The position numbers were made by a program, and so were the translations under genes. Under the pieces are notes generated by a model. The model made no database searches, was not told where the DNA came from, and saw only the letters and a list, made by a program, of their open reading frames with translations. A stretch of DNA of 64,000 bases from Isoetes taiwanensis (taxonomy: Eukaryota > Streptophyta > Lycopodiopsida > Isoetales > Isoetaceae). The stretch is taken from positions 372,213-436,212 of the forward strand of contig JAJEKV010000073.1 in NCBI GenBank assembly GCA_021234155.1. The letters are read 5' to 3'. Shown piece by piece: positions 46,926-58,136 of the stretch; position 1 is the first letter of the stretch; each line of letters starts with the position of its first letter.

Positions 46926-49900
46926 CATCACCTAAAAATTATGTTGAAGAATTGATGTATGTGCGCTAGGAACTTTGTAGGACCTCACAAACACATATTC
47001 TAGAATACAATAGTTAAGAATTCAATTAGGAAGGATAAATATTGCAATATCAAGTTTTACATTTCTATATGATTCGAAAGTACTATTCTCGTGGAATACA
47101 AAACAAAAGAAAGAGAAATGTCAAATTAAAGCGCACGTAATTACCGCCCCCTCCTCCTCATTTCAAATCAGATTTCTTCAAAGATTTCTTTGCAAGTGAT
47201 GTGGTATGTGCACGCAAAAACAAGAAAATTCACAAAAGGATATATATTGGCGCCATGTTTTGTTTGTCTCCATCGCACGCTATTATGTAGCCTGTAAATT
47301 TGAAATGGTATTTTTATAAATATGGTTTTCTAATGGTTAGTATGGGTATTCGTGATGAAAATACCTGTGAGGAAATGATGGTGGCGCCATAGATTTGAAA
47401 TATGGGAATCTAGGGGTTGGCATCCGCCTCCTCGGGTTGGCTCTGAATCGAGTTTTCACGTGGTCTAGAGTTGGGCATGGCTAAATGGCGATGGCGCTGC
47501 TGGTGATATGTGTCTTGGCTGCGGTGATTGTTTTCGCTTTGGGCCACGTATCAAGGAGGGGTTTTCTGGTTGTTCGTAGTCTATCCGCAATTTGTGTGAG
47601 TGAAGTTCGCTACGTAAGCCGATTTGCCGCTTTATTTTGTTTATGACCTTCTCCGAAGTTTTTAAAATCGGGTTCTCCTCGAGAGCCCTCGTGACTAGGG
47701 ACATGCCGCCGGGCTATTCTCTTGGTCGATTGGAGTACCATAGATGCCGCAGGTTACCTAGTTTGTCTCGCAAGATGCCTAATGAAGCTTTGCGATGCTC
47801 TTTTGTTAGGTTTTGCAATCGGCTGCGTTTACCGGAGCCGTACATAGAGCATGGTGCAAGTGTTGATCACTCTGTAATCGCGCGAGCTGCACATTTCTGC
47901 GGAATTACCATGTAAACTGAGTTCACCGCTAGTCTATTGTATAAATTTTGGCTAGGATGATTCGACCGAAAATTTACCTTGTCTAGTTCTGGATCATTCT
48001 TTTCAACACGCGCCATATCAGTTTACATCGGTTCGTGCTGCCCCGAGAGCGCTAACTCCTAGCCACCGCATACCACTTCCATATGAGGACGATTCTATTT
48101 GATTTGTCAAAGAAGCTTTGTGCCCGTGGAGAGTGAATGGCCCGGGCGAAAGCAAGTATTGGGATGATGCTATTCCCGCCGATGAGGAAGACAATAATTT
48201 TGAGGATATACATGATGCTTCTTATAGTGCGATAGCCCCGATGTCGCGGATACTTGGAAAGCCCAAGGATTATATCCCCTGCACAAGGGTGATCGTATCT
48301 GCCATTTGGCTAAACTCGCTTTGGGTGTTGGTTGTACGCTGGAGTTTCTTTGTTTTCATGTTTTCGTTTGTTGTATAGTTGCGTGGAGTTATGGAGACCG
48401 GACCGAATCCGCTTGTTGGCGGACGCAGCCCTCAAGTATCCTTGCCCGACCTTTCGGCTTCACCCCACGAGATGCATCCCATCCTCGACCCCGCTTGTGT
48501 ATTCAACAACTGCAGGCATCATTCTCCGCCAGAGCTTGGTATAATAACGCTTATTCGTGGACCGAGGCGCCAGAGGATTAAGCAAGATCACCGCTGCTTT
48601 GCTTAGGCAGCCTTAGGCATTCTATATGTCCATCAATATATATCAGAAGTGGGAGCACTTGATGCCTGCTTCTAATTGCACACATATTGCATTCATGCGA
48701 GCCCCTCGCAAGGGCATTACTCAAAGTGAAATACGCCAATCGTGATGGATAAGGCATGCTAAAGTGGCTCGGCTATAAACTAGTTTATGTTCATGTTTAT
48801 GTTTTGTTACTTTGTTATTTCTATATGAATTTCATGGAGCTTGATGTGCATTTGTGTTGTAGTGCTTGCATGAGCATCTTGGTGTTGGGAAGCTCAACTG
48901 GGTTTCCTCACCTTATCAGAAAGGTCCTTCAACATTGTAAAGTCTCATGGAGTTATTAATGTACAGGTGTGGTTATGCTGGTTGTGGGAAATGGTTTGTT
49001 ATAAATATGAGTAAACTAAGATTGATTGGGGGCCATTATGTGGCCGAAATTAGGTCACTTTTTATTGATGCTTCATTATGTAAATGAGACTAACTTGTTT
49101 GATGTCTTAGTAGGCTTCTACTCTATGAAGTATGCATCCCTTTTGTGGGATGCCCGCTATGCTGGATGAGCATCTAATTTATATCGGGTTCACTCCCTGT
49201 GCTCATTGTAATTTATGTGGTGGCTGGTGCTTGAATTATGTGAACGACATTATGGTTATGGGAATTTATCTGGGCAAATATGAAATGGCATTTTTATAAG
49301 CTAAGGTTTTCAATGGCTAGTATGGCTCTAAGGGGTGAGTCAAATACAATGGATTTGACCCCATCTTGACTTGGTTTCAAGGGCTGAAATTTGATGAGGT
49401 GGAATATGTTGTGCAATATGCTTGCATCCAATGGTTCAAAAAAAATTCGAAACACCCCAAATGATAATACACCCCAAATAAATAAATAAAGGCGCTCCTC
49501 TAACTAACCGGTTTACATATTCTATTTACATCTCAATGAGCTTGGTGCAAGCAATCCATTATTCCAACTTTGACTCTTTCAATTCATTATGTATTATCCA
49601 CATGTATAAAAGGTCCATGGAGAACAGATAGCGGATGTATTTCTGGCTAAGCTGAAATCGTTGAGCATCCGATTAAATGGCTTTGCAGCTGCCACAATCA
49701 CTTCTCACGACATCTTGTGAGTTTAGGGATACTTCCATATAATCGTCTTGTGAATTGTTAGGCAGCAGTAGACGAGAATCAGATCACAGTACATTACAAT
49801 AGCAGCTACCTGCATCAAAATAAGCCTCTACTGCAACAATGCATCCTGCAGAATGGCTACCTGCCATCTTACCCATAGTTTTCCACCATTCTGGAATGTG

Positions 49901-50280
49901 AAAGATTTAAGCCCTTCTCCACTTGTGTATGTGATGATTTTATCTGTCCTATATGACATCTTCTTGCGCGCTGATTACAGCAAAATTCTCCACTTCTAGA
50001 TCTGTTTCTGAGATTCTGACTGCACAAGCAGTGCTTGATATTTTTGTTCAGTTTCAGATATTCTGAATAAAGCATCCTTCAATTGCAGATGATTATCTCT
50101 GTAGATAGTCATATATGCTGGAACACTTTTGAACTACGTACATTTTCTAATGGGAAATACTGCATGGTTGGCGAACAAGTGAATTACTACGATAGTGTGA
50201 TATACTGACTTCTGAATTGATCATGGATTAATGCTCTGTTCATTATTTTTAGCATTTAGCAGAATTGTTCTTGACATGCA
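46926..50280. other. Unassigned stretch; a ~2-kb part is flanked by a 55-bp direct repeat
   Basis: TGAAATGG.ATTTTTATAA followed by GGTTTTC.AATGG.TAGTAT occurs at 47,300-47,352 and again at 49,280-49,325 in the same orientation, bracketing about 2 kb. Inside, open frames at 47,637-47,915 (92 codons) and 48,118-48,378 (86 codons) are GC-richer and have coding-like composition, but I cannot assign a family. It may be a small transposon or a gene fragment. Confidence 0.35.
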
Positions 50281-50532
50281 GGGGCATATATTGACGGGCT
50301 GGATGTACTAGTAAGAGTATATCCTGAATGTCTAACTGTGATATATTTGGTTCAAGACGTTGTGACTGTGGAGATCAGCTTAGTGCTACCATGCAACAAA
50401 TAGAAATTGCTGGGAGACGAGTGCTGGTTTACTTGGAAGGCAAGAAGAGCGTGGCATTGGACGAAGGAAAATTGGACATGCTCAAGGTTGACACAAGGTC
50501 CTTTATGTGGATATGCTCAAATTTGTGGTCAT
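50281..50532 (+). pseudogene. Exon-like fragment of GTP cyclohydrolase II (RIBA-type riboflavin biosynthesis)
   Basis: GTP cyclohydrolase II opens the imidazole ring of GTP in the first step of riboflavin synthesis; in plants it is fused to DHBP synthase (RIBA) and acts in plastids. Here an acceptor-like TTGACATGCAG precedes a stretch reading [12 protein letters not shown], then, after one missing base, [20 protein letters not shown] and [12 protein letters not shown]. This matches the conserved GTP/zinc-binding segment, including the three zinc-ligand cysteines in the pattern C...C.C (PEC, RCDC). A second shift then gives something close to RG.E.RGIG. A donor-like ATGTAAGT follows at about 50,530. 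Only this one exon is readable; no DHBP synthase exon or downstream GCH2 exon was found. It is a captured or decayed fragment, or one exon of a gene with very long introns and base errors. Confidence 0.7.
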
Positions 50533-50682
50533 GTAAGTTTCTCGTTGTTTTTAGAAATAGCTGGAGTTCTAGATAGTTTTCTGTATGATGCAGCACCGAA
50601 GACGAAAACGTCTCTGTTAGGAGTTTAGAGTATCAGAATTGCGTTGTAAAATTAAACATCACAAAAGCGTTGATGATGCCAG

Positions 50683-52521
50683 ATGTTGAACAGGAGCTGG
50701 TGTCAAGACACTGGCTTTTGTCTCTTGTCTGAATTACAAATAAATTGTTCCTTGGTTTGCTGCCAATGGATAAAACGTTTGGAATGCCCCCTCCGGCATG
50801 GTGCAATAAGGTCTTATCATAAATATCATGAAAGACAGGCCTTTCAAAATGGAAAGATGTATTTTTGTAATGAAGATATGAATGAACTTAGTGATCCTTG
50901 GAATGCTAGATTGACAAATAAAAGGATCCTCACAGGCTACAGAAAAATGAGGGAGAATGGGCTGCAACCTGATGTTTCTAGTCTACTTGCTGCGCTCAAG
51001 GCATGTTCTTGTTTGAAAGATTTGCCAACTGGAATAATAATTCATGCTGATGTGATCGATAGCGGGGATATTAAAGACATTGCCATAGGCAACACCCTGG
51101 TGCATATGTATGCCAAATGTGGGAGCACATCACACGCTCATCTAACATTTGATAGGATGCCATATCACAATGTGGTGTCATGGAATGTTGTCATATTTGG
51201 GTATGCAGAGAGTGGGGAGGGAAAATTGGCCCTGCAACTGTTTGCACGCATGCAAGAGGAATGTCTTATACCAAATGCTCTAACTTATGTCGCTGCACTA
51301 AAAGCATGTGCTAGTTGTGCTGCAAGTGAAGAAAACAAACATGCTCAGGAGAAAGGTATCAGCGAATGGTGCTTGAAGAAGGCTATGTCTATCCATTGGC
51401 AACTTTCAAATAGCAGGCATGAGTTTGACATCTTTGTAGAAAATACCCTTATAGATGTATATTCCAAATGTGGCAGCATGGTTCATGCTCGTCTGGCATT
51501 TGACAGGATGCTGCACCATTCAATTGTATCATGGAACGCATTAATATTCGGGTATGCAGAGAATGGAGAGGGGGATCTAGCTTTGCAGTTATTTGCGCGT
51601 ATGCAGGATGAATTTTTCTTTCCATCCACACGAACTTATGTGGCTGCATTGAAGGCTTGTGCTGCCTGTGCAACAGATGAGGAAGGCAAGCAAGTTGATG
51701 GGAAAGTAATCAAAGTCACAATTTTAGAGAGAGGCATTGCAGTTCACTCTCAACTTGCAAAGACTAGGTATATCCTGGATATTTTTGTTGCAAGCACCCT
51801 TGTGGATATGTATGCCAAATGTGGGAACATGGTGCTTTCCCACCAAGTTTTTGACAGCATGCCATACCACAATATGGTGTCATGGAATGCTGTTATATTT
51901 GGCTATGCAGAGAATGGTCAGGGTATGCTGGCCTTACTTTTATTTTCACGCATGCAGGACGAAGGCTTTGTGCCTGTTGCATTGAGCTATGTTGCCGTAC
52001 TGAAGGCCTGTGGATCTTTAGCAGCACTGGAAATAGGGAAGAGAATTCATGACCAAATCTGCTTTGCTAGACTCCAGGATGATGCACTTGTAGCAAATTG
52101 CCTAATTGGTTTTTATGGTAAATGTGGGAACATGAGTGATGCTAAACAGATATTTGATTCAATGAGAACAAGGGATTTGGTGGCATGGAACGCTTTATTA
52201 GCAGGATACGCCTATCAAGGGGACACTAAGCACGTCTTTAGTTTATTTTACTTGATGCAACAAGAATGTTTTCAAGCAGATAGCATCACATTTCTCTCCA
52301 TCCTTACTGCATGCAGTCATGCTGGTCTTATTGATAAGGGAAAAGGGTATTTTAGAGTCATGTGTTTGCAGTATAACATAAGTCCTAGTATTGAGCATTA
52401 TGGTCGTTTGATTGATCTCTTTGGACGAACCAATCACTTGGATGATGCAGTGGTTGTGGTAAAGGTAATGCCTTTTGAACCCAATCTGGCTGTATGGAAA
52501 ACAGTGTTGGGCTCTTGTTAG
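50683..52521 (+). CDS. Pentatricopeptide repeat (PPR) protein, PLS class, truncated at the E motif
   Basis: This single open frame has 612 codons. PPR proteins bind single-stranded RNA in plastids or mitochondria and act in RNA editing, splicing, stability or translation. The repeats are clear from about residue 95: an L-type motif (LLAALKACSCL, 101-111), then S/P/L cycles with S motifs NTLVHMYAKCGST (137-149), NTLIDVYSKCGSM (254-266), STLVDMYAKCGNM (371-383) and NCLIGFYGKCGNM (472-484). Each is followed by a P motif of the form (V)SWN.(V/L)IFGYAE.G.G.LAL.LF.RMQ (166-191, 283-308, 400-425; variant at 501-526). L2/S2-like repeats follow at about 536-598 (LTACSHAGLIDKG, YGRLIDLFGR). The frame stops right at AVWKTVLGSC, the beginning of the E motif. 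In the next frame RNEGR follows, so a one-base change may have cut off an E domain; no DYW domain is visible. Residues 1-75 do not resemble PPR repeats and no obvious transit peptide is seen, so the true start may differ or lie in an upstream exon. It is intronless as read, as is usual for the family. Confidence 0.93.
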   Translation: MLNRSWCQDTGFCLLSELQINCSLVCCQWIKRLECPLRHGAIRSYHKYHERQAFQNGKMYFCNEDMNELSDPWNARLTNKRILTGYRKMRENGLQPDVSSLLAALKACSCLKDLPTGIIIHADVIDSGDIKDIAIGNTLVHMYAKCGSTSHAHLTFDRMPYHNVVSWNVVIFGYAESGEGKLALQLFARMQEECLIPNALTYVAALKACASCAASEENKHAQEKGISEWCLKKAMSIHWQLSNSRHEFDIFVENTLIDVYSKCGSMVHARLAFDRMLHHSIVSWNALIFGYAENGEGDLALQLFARMQDEFFFPSTRTYVAALKACAACATDEEGKQVDGKVIKVTILERGIAVHSQLAKTRYILDIFVASTLVDMYAKCGNMVLSHQVFDSMPYHNMVSWNAVIFGYAENGQGMLALLLFSRMQDEGFVPVALSYVAVLKACGSLAALEIGKRIHDQICFARLQDDALVANCLIGFYGKCGNMSDAKQIFDSMRTRDLVAWNALLAGYAYQGDTKHVFSLFYLMQQECFQADSITFLSILTACSHAGLIDKGKGYFRVMCLQYNISPSIEHYGRLIDLFGRTNHLDDAVVVVKVMPFEPNLAVWKTVLGSC

Positions 52522-53863
52522 AAATGAAGGAAGATGAGAAGCTTTGGGTCTGGGGTTGTTTCAGCTTATCCATCGATGGTGATATATAGCATATATTGAT
52601 GGTGATATGTTGCAGAATTTTAGCCCATGTGCCAAAGCAATTCGCTTAGACTGTGATTTAAACCTTGTACTTGGCGACATCCCCAAAGTGAACAGATGAA
52701 ACTCGAATATGCCTCAGAATGAAGTGATACCTGCAGTTCATAGAACACAAGGCAAAGCTAACTTGTTTTGCAATGGCTGATTGATACACTAATGCTGAAG
52801 ACAGCTCCTAAAATAAGCATAATCCCCTTCGCTTACAGCAGCTCATCCAATCCATTTATTTGGCTCACAAGTTGTGAGTAATGGATGGATGGATTGCATG
52901 CATTTCTAGCACTGTACGATAACGTGTTATTCCAGGATACTACTGTCCTCACCCTGAACAAGTACTTTATTGGCGAATGAATTGAGTAGTTAATGCTCCA
53001 GCTGCTATAATGGAATAGCAGAGAGAAGGCATGAGTAGCAGAAAAAAGGAACCTGCCTAAATTTGGCAACAACTCTAAGGAACCTACTTCTTTAAATCAA
53101 GCTGCCGAGAAGCCATTGGGATGAAGCAATGATAATTGAAATAAAAATAAACATAAACATTATAAGAAACAAATATATTTTAATTTATTAAAATTACAAT
53201 GAGAATATACAAGCGCCTGCGTGCTCTTAAATGTTAAGTTGCAATTGGAAGCAACAATCTAATTTGGTACTTTTGGCACAAACAAGAGCAGGCAGGTTAA
53301 TTTCTGTTAGGAGTCATAAGCTCATACTCTATGGCATCAGCAAACTCCACTCATGATCTTCTAGATTGAACAAGATCTTTTCTAGACAGTACCACCAAAT
53401 TTAGTAGATCACCACCTTTGTGTACCATCTGAAATTCTCGAATTCTCAAAACTTCATGGCTGAGAGGCATGCAACCATGGCTAATTTTGTCAATGTCCAC
53501 GAGCTGTTTTCGTCTTATAGAAAGTCTGTAATTGCTGGTGCCCAAGGAGGCCATTTGTCTTGATGGCCTAAAGTTTCCTATATACTGATAATTTTTTATA
53601 TTTTATATGAAGTGTCTTGGGCCAATTTATCTTTCGAACCATGAACCGAAGTTAAATTTTCTAAGATATTCGAACTGCTTGATTAGCTATTTTATTGCGT
53701 TTGACGGAGAAAGAAAAATATAAATAAGTTCTTTTGAAGGAATATGCTATGCTCGAAGTACAATCTCTAAATTGATTAAAAGAAAAATACAAACTTAAAA
53801 TGTTTATTCATATCAATAATAACAAGTTTTCAAGGGTACGACACCATTGCTAATATGATTACC
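52522..53863. other. Downstream of the PPR gene, no supported gene
   Basis: The first bases continue, in another frame, what may be a degraded E motif. After about 52,570 no coding similarity is seen. A minus-strand frame at 53,351-53,554 is unrecognised. An AT-rich region follows from 53,570. Confidence 0.4.
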
Positions 53864-53903
53864 TCTACAAGAATTTATCGCGGCGGTTGTCACCGCCGCT
53901 AGT
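53864..53903. repeat. Perfect 8-bp-stem hairpin within ACAAGAATTTATCGCGGCGG motif, copy 2
   Basis: GCGGCGGT (53,880-53,887), loop TGTC, ACCGCCGC (53,892-53,899) forms a perfect stem, preceded by CTACAAGAATTTATC. The layout (CTACAAGAA then a GGCGGT/ACCGCC inverted repeat) resembles subterminal sequence of plant CACTA transposons. A related copy without the hairpin arm lies at 36,584. The following CTAGT could also be read as a Helitron-like end. Confidence 0.55.
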
Positions 53904-54318
53904 TTGTGCTTTTTAGTTTGTGTCTTTAAGAAAAAAAAGAAATAGTCATTCATGCACACTTCCTTCAAATTAATTAAGCATTACAAACAACTCGTAAAAA
54001 AATTCACCATAATATTATAGTTGGTCAATAACAATAATGCCATTTTCCTAACCTTACAAATGGAAGTAGCTCACGAACGCTAATTGTGTTCGAAAATGCT
54101 TATGATGTATGATATGTACATATTGCCATAGACTATACTTAATTATACTTACCTCATGGGTTTGCATACATAAAACACCCCGCATTCTCGCATCCTAATT
54201 TGCATAATAAAGCAAATCAGATGTCACCGGAGCACAAATGTAGACTAGAGACCGGGTAAATTAAGATTGGAAGCCTTACTCTGGACTGGTAAATTAAGAT
54301 TGGAAGCCTTACTCTGGA
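53904..54318. other. Short unassigned stretch with a 31-bp tandem duplication
   Basis: GGTAAATTAAGATTGGAAGC at 54,254-54,273 recurs at 54,289-54,308, both followed by CTTACTCTGGAC; the period is about 35 bases. No gene. Confidence 0.6.
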
Positions 54319-56452
54319 CAGAGGAACAAAGTACCATCCAAAGTATCTATCGGAGCATTAGACGAAGTTGAAAATGCGAGCAAGCTTCCCTTTGTAGCAA
54401 AACAATTCCTCGCAGCAGAACCCAAAGATGTAGAACCTAAATCGACCTTCAAGAATAAGGAATCTGTTGATTTATTACCAACATCATTATAAATATACTA
54501 TAAGCTAGGCTCAAGTATTACCAACATCACCGCTTATATTGGCTCTAAGATCCTTAAATTCAACCGCCCTCACAACAACATGGATTGCAATGAGTTAAGC
54601 AATATCAAGCGTTAACACCAAATTTTAACTAGGCAATGGATATATTATGGATAAATATTTACCACCGGATGGAAAATTCTCATAGCTCGGCAATATGCTC
54701 AAACTCGTATAATACTCTTCATCCAATGCTTAAAATGCAATTGGGTGCAACAACACCCTCGCTATCCCGACCTCGCTTCTAGCCATTATCTTCTAAATCG
54801 CATCTCAGGAAACTTCTAGACATGATCCAAAAATAGGTTATGGAGCCTAAACACATCTTGGCTACATCCGGATCAAGCCTGGATGGCTTAAGGAGGGCTT
54901 CTACATTCGCTGGCTCTTCCATAACAAATCTATATAAGGAACTTCTGCGTACTTCTTTAGCTGATCGATTAACCTTTCTTCACTAGCTTCTTCCCAAACC
55001 AGGTTTATCATATCTCAATATGTGGTATATTAACGATGCCCACAAGCTCTTAGCTTAAAAAAAATGCCCATGGCTATTCTGTGGATGCAAAGTGCTCGGC
55101 CATATAAATGATCTTGTTGCTTCTCAAAATCCGTAACTCTTGCCTACTTTCTTTTGCTATGAAGGAAAATTATGCCCTTGTTGCAAATAATCACAGTAGG
55201 GCATATTTCTTGTAGTTTATAATGAAACCATAAAGCATTTGTCCAATAGGTGGTCCTGACTGGCCATCATTGTAAGGAATGAGAAAATTGCAATGCCATC
55301 GAAGACCCCACCGCATAAACTTAGGCTCAAAGTGAGGTTGCTAGGACCATTAGCCATGCTTCTCGTGATCTACCATGCCGCCACAGACAACAATATCTTT
55401 TCACCTAATAATGTTGTCCCATGCATTCATGAGGAGTATTGGCAAATGATCATCTCTGCTACGACAGTTCATATAAATCCCATGTACCAATGACATTAAC
55501 CTTTCACACTCAAGACAAAATGTAATATGATGGGTATCTGTAAACTCAATCTATGAAAAAGTAGAGCAAATGAAATAACATCCCGCCCTCAATCTAATCA
55601 GATTTATACATACACCTCTCTCAGATTTGGTCGATACCGAAAACCTCAACCATAACCAAACATCAATCTAGTTAAGGAAATATTAATCCCTCTCCTTGTT
55701 CTCAAAAGCGGGCTATCTTTGCCCTTAAATCCGCGCCTTGATTTCGACCGCCCAATTCCATCGCTGATTTCGATTGTGCAAACTACAACTTGATTTGTCT
55801 TTGGGTTTTTAGACAAAGATCTTTTTGCTTCCACCGCCATAATGGCAGCCCAATTTACCTAGGAAAATCCTCGCTTCCACCGGGCCATAAGACCGGCCAC
55901 AATTTCTGGATATGAATAATCGAGATACCTCATCAATACCTAATCCTTGCATCGCGCATCAAGGTATTTGGAGTCTTCGGGCGCCGCCTTGGGAAACCTA
56001 GAGTAATCCGCTCGACCGCTTCCTTGCCCCTCACTCAACTAACCACCCCACTGGGCTTCCTTTATCTCGGCCGGGCCGCAGCTTATCTCACGATAGGGAG
56101 GCGCCCATATCCGCTATAGCCTCCGCGATGCATCCGACCGCCCTCGGCCGTGGTGGTAACTATCAGCAGTTCTTACTCTCCTACATCCCTCGCTCTCCCC
56201 ACGATACGTAAACTAAGGATGGATCTCAAATGTTCCTTTATATAACCCGCTGAAAGAATAGGCCGAAACTTCCGTAAAATTGGCGAAAAGCTTCAAATTT
56301 ACATGCTCAAACCTCCTAAGAAACTACCGGCCTTCCAAAATTTTTGTATATGACATCGTATAATTCATATCATACCTTATTAAAGGCACTAAATACTTAA
56401 AAAGTCGCCCTCTTTACCTTCCATATTACAATTATATATTAGAGATATACAA
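54319..56452. repeat. Direct repeat D, copy 1 (~2.1 kb)
   Basis: Repeated at about 58,137-60,110. Shared anchors in order: GAACAAAGTACCATCCA, AAAACAATTCC.CG, ACATCATTATAAATATAC, GGATATATTATGGA, CAAAAATAGGTTATGGAGCC, GGCTTCTACATTCG, CTATATAAGGAACTTC, CTTTTGCTATGAAGGAAAA, AGCATTTGTCCAATAGGTGG, AATGTTGTCCCATGCATTCA, ACATCAATCTAGTTAAGGAA, GACAAAGATCTTTTTG, CCTTTATATAACGCTGAAAG (TATA-like near 56,238) and CCATATTACAATTATATATT. Copy 1 contains about 160 bp (55,441-55,630) that copy 2 lacks. A minus-strand frame (55,646-55,840, 64 codons starting MAVEAKRSLSKNP) is only partly kept in copy 2. The pair could be LTRs around a 1.7-kb interior, but TG/CA ends are not evident. Confidence 0.85.
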
Positions 56453-58136
56453 ACATATTTTACAAATTGATAGACAGAGGAAAAAGAATGAACTTTTATT
56501 CAAGTATCAAGTAGACAGCTATATATACGCTTATATGTCAATTACATGTCAAAGAACGACAATCTTTTGGGTAAATGCTTCAAAAAGGGAACGTAACTTC
56601 ATTACATGTCAAGAATAAAATGCCACCAAAGGAATTATGAGTAGGACTACCATAGCCAGATAAAAGGAGCCTGCTCCAACCACCAAGTACCAATATGCCA
56701 ATACAACTCCGACGCAGAAAATTCATATAGGAATTTGCAAAACTTTCTAAAAATTAAAAAGCAATCTCTACCATCTAGCATTTAGCATTAAAGGCAAAGA
56801 GGGAGTATAGAGGGATTCCACGGGTTTCATGAGCTAGCACCTTCAAGAAAGTGCTTTTCTCAATCTCCTCGCACAAAATGCACACAAAAGCACATTGGAC
56901 GCCTATGAAAATATTTCTAGAATGCTGGCGTCAAGATGAACAACATGAAAGAAAAGTAAAAAATTTTATAATGACTCACAAATGTTGTAAGCAAAAGTTA
57001 CAACCTCACAAATGTTAGTAAACAAATTTGAATGCTCAATTCCTAGAACTCCTCTCACATTCGTGATGGCAACAAATAGAAGGAATGAAAAGTAGATTCT
57101 TATCTCGCTTTCAAAGCAAAGAAAAGTTTGAGCCGTGGGCCAATTTTGCCAATTTCGCACTTCACCTTCCGTATCATCCATTTGAGATGCAAAGATAACC
57201 AGATTTTAAGTCATAAGTTACCCATATCGGTTACCCATATCACCAAACACGCATATATTTCATAAACCACTACATCAAGTATATCTTCAAATAAATAGCT
57301 ACAAGAGAGCTTAAGTAACATCACATCAAATGTCAATGCATCTATTAATACTAACACCATGAACTTATAGCACTTATTCCTACTCACCTCCATACGCTTT
57401 CCTTTATAAGCACAACCAAAGAAATATATGCATCCGGTTAAACTTGGCAAGAAATCTACCAACTGAATAGGAATGAGAGCTCTCGCTCTCGTAACCGCTT
57501 ATTCCCCTTATGCTCTACTCTAAACAACAAGCACAAGCTAAGAACCCTATGCTCTACCCTAAGCACCAAGCACAAAGCGTAATATTACATCCTCTAACCC
57601 AAAGCAGTCTCAAAGCATTAAAAGCACAAAGCTAAGGCAATAGAAATAATAGCATAAGAACATATCAAAATGTAACATTTTGTGGGTGAAAATATATCTT
57701 AAAACAAGATATAACTCTGTATATTAGCGCTCTTATGATCTTGTGAGATGTATTCCAAAGAATGTCGTCACTGCCATATTTCAAATCAGCAGGCCCACAA
57801 AAGAATGAATTAAAAAGGAATGTTATAGGTAATGGCGATCTATATCCAGAACAATGCTTCGAAGTCGTTAAGCACGTACCGATGTTTATCATGAAAGTAC
57901 TCAGTCGCACTCCAAATATTCATACTTTACTGTACCTCTTATGTACGTACAGAATTATGCCATGCTAGTTTCGTGCTCTTACAGCAAAGGTCTATACTTC
58001 TAAAATAATCACCAACCCATCTTCCAACCCATCAACGCCAATCGACCAATTATCGTTGTATATCCCAATTTGGTACACAAACCCAAGACTCAGACCGCAA
58101 ACAAGACAAACCTGCCCCATCCAAACAGCCTACCGA
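56453..58136. other. Spacer between the D repeats, no recognised gene
   Basis: About 1.7 kb of AT-rich DNA. Minus-strand frames at 56,966-57,181 and 57,211-57,462 have no recognised motif. If the D copies are LTRs this would be the interior of a small non-autonomous element, but no primer binding site or polypurine tract is clear. Confidence 0.4.
57509..57580 (+). repeat. Two copies of a 39-bp tandem repeat
   Basis: TATGCTCTACTCTAAACAAC at 57,509 recurs as TATGCTCTACCCTAAGCACC at 57,548, each followed by AAGCACAA. Confidence 0.8.

Noticed and set aside
47637-47915. Weak resemblance to TFIIB-type cyclin-fold helix (RFCNRLRLPEPYI)
   Set aside because: Only about a dozen residues resemble it; the rest of the frame and the flanks do not continue the domain.
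50734-52573. Several minus-strand and alternative-frame ORFs across the PPR gene
   Set aside because: They overlap a 612-codon frame with unmistakable PPR repeats and have no motif of their own.
53899-53903. Helitron 3' end (hairpin followed by CTAG-T), which would explain RIBA/PPR capture upstream
   Set aside because: The hairpin overlaps the CTAG instead of lying about 10 bases before it, and no TC 5' end was identified. The CACTA-like reading fits the leader better.
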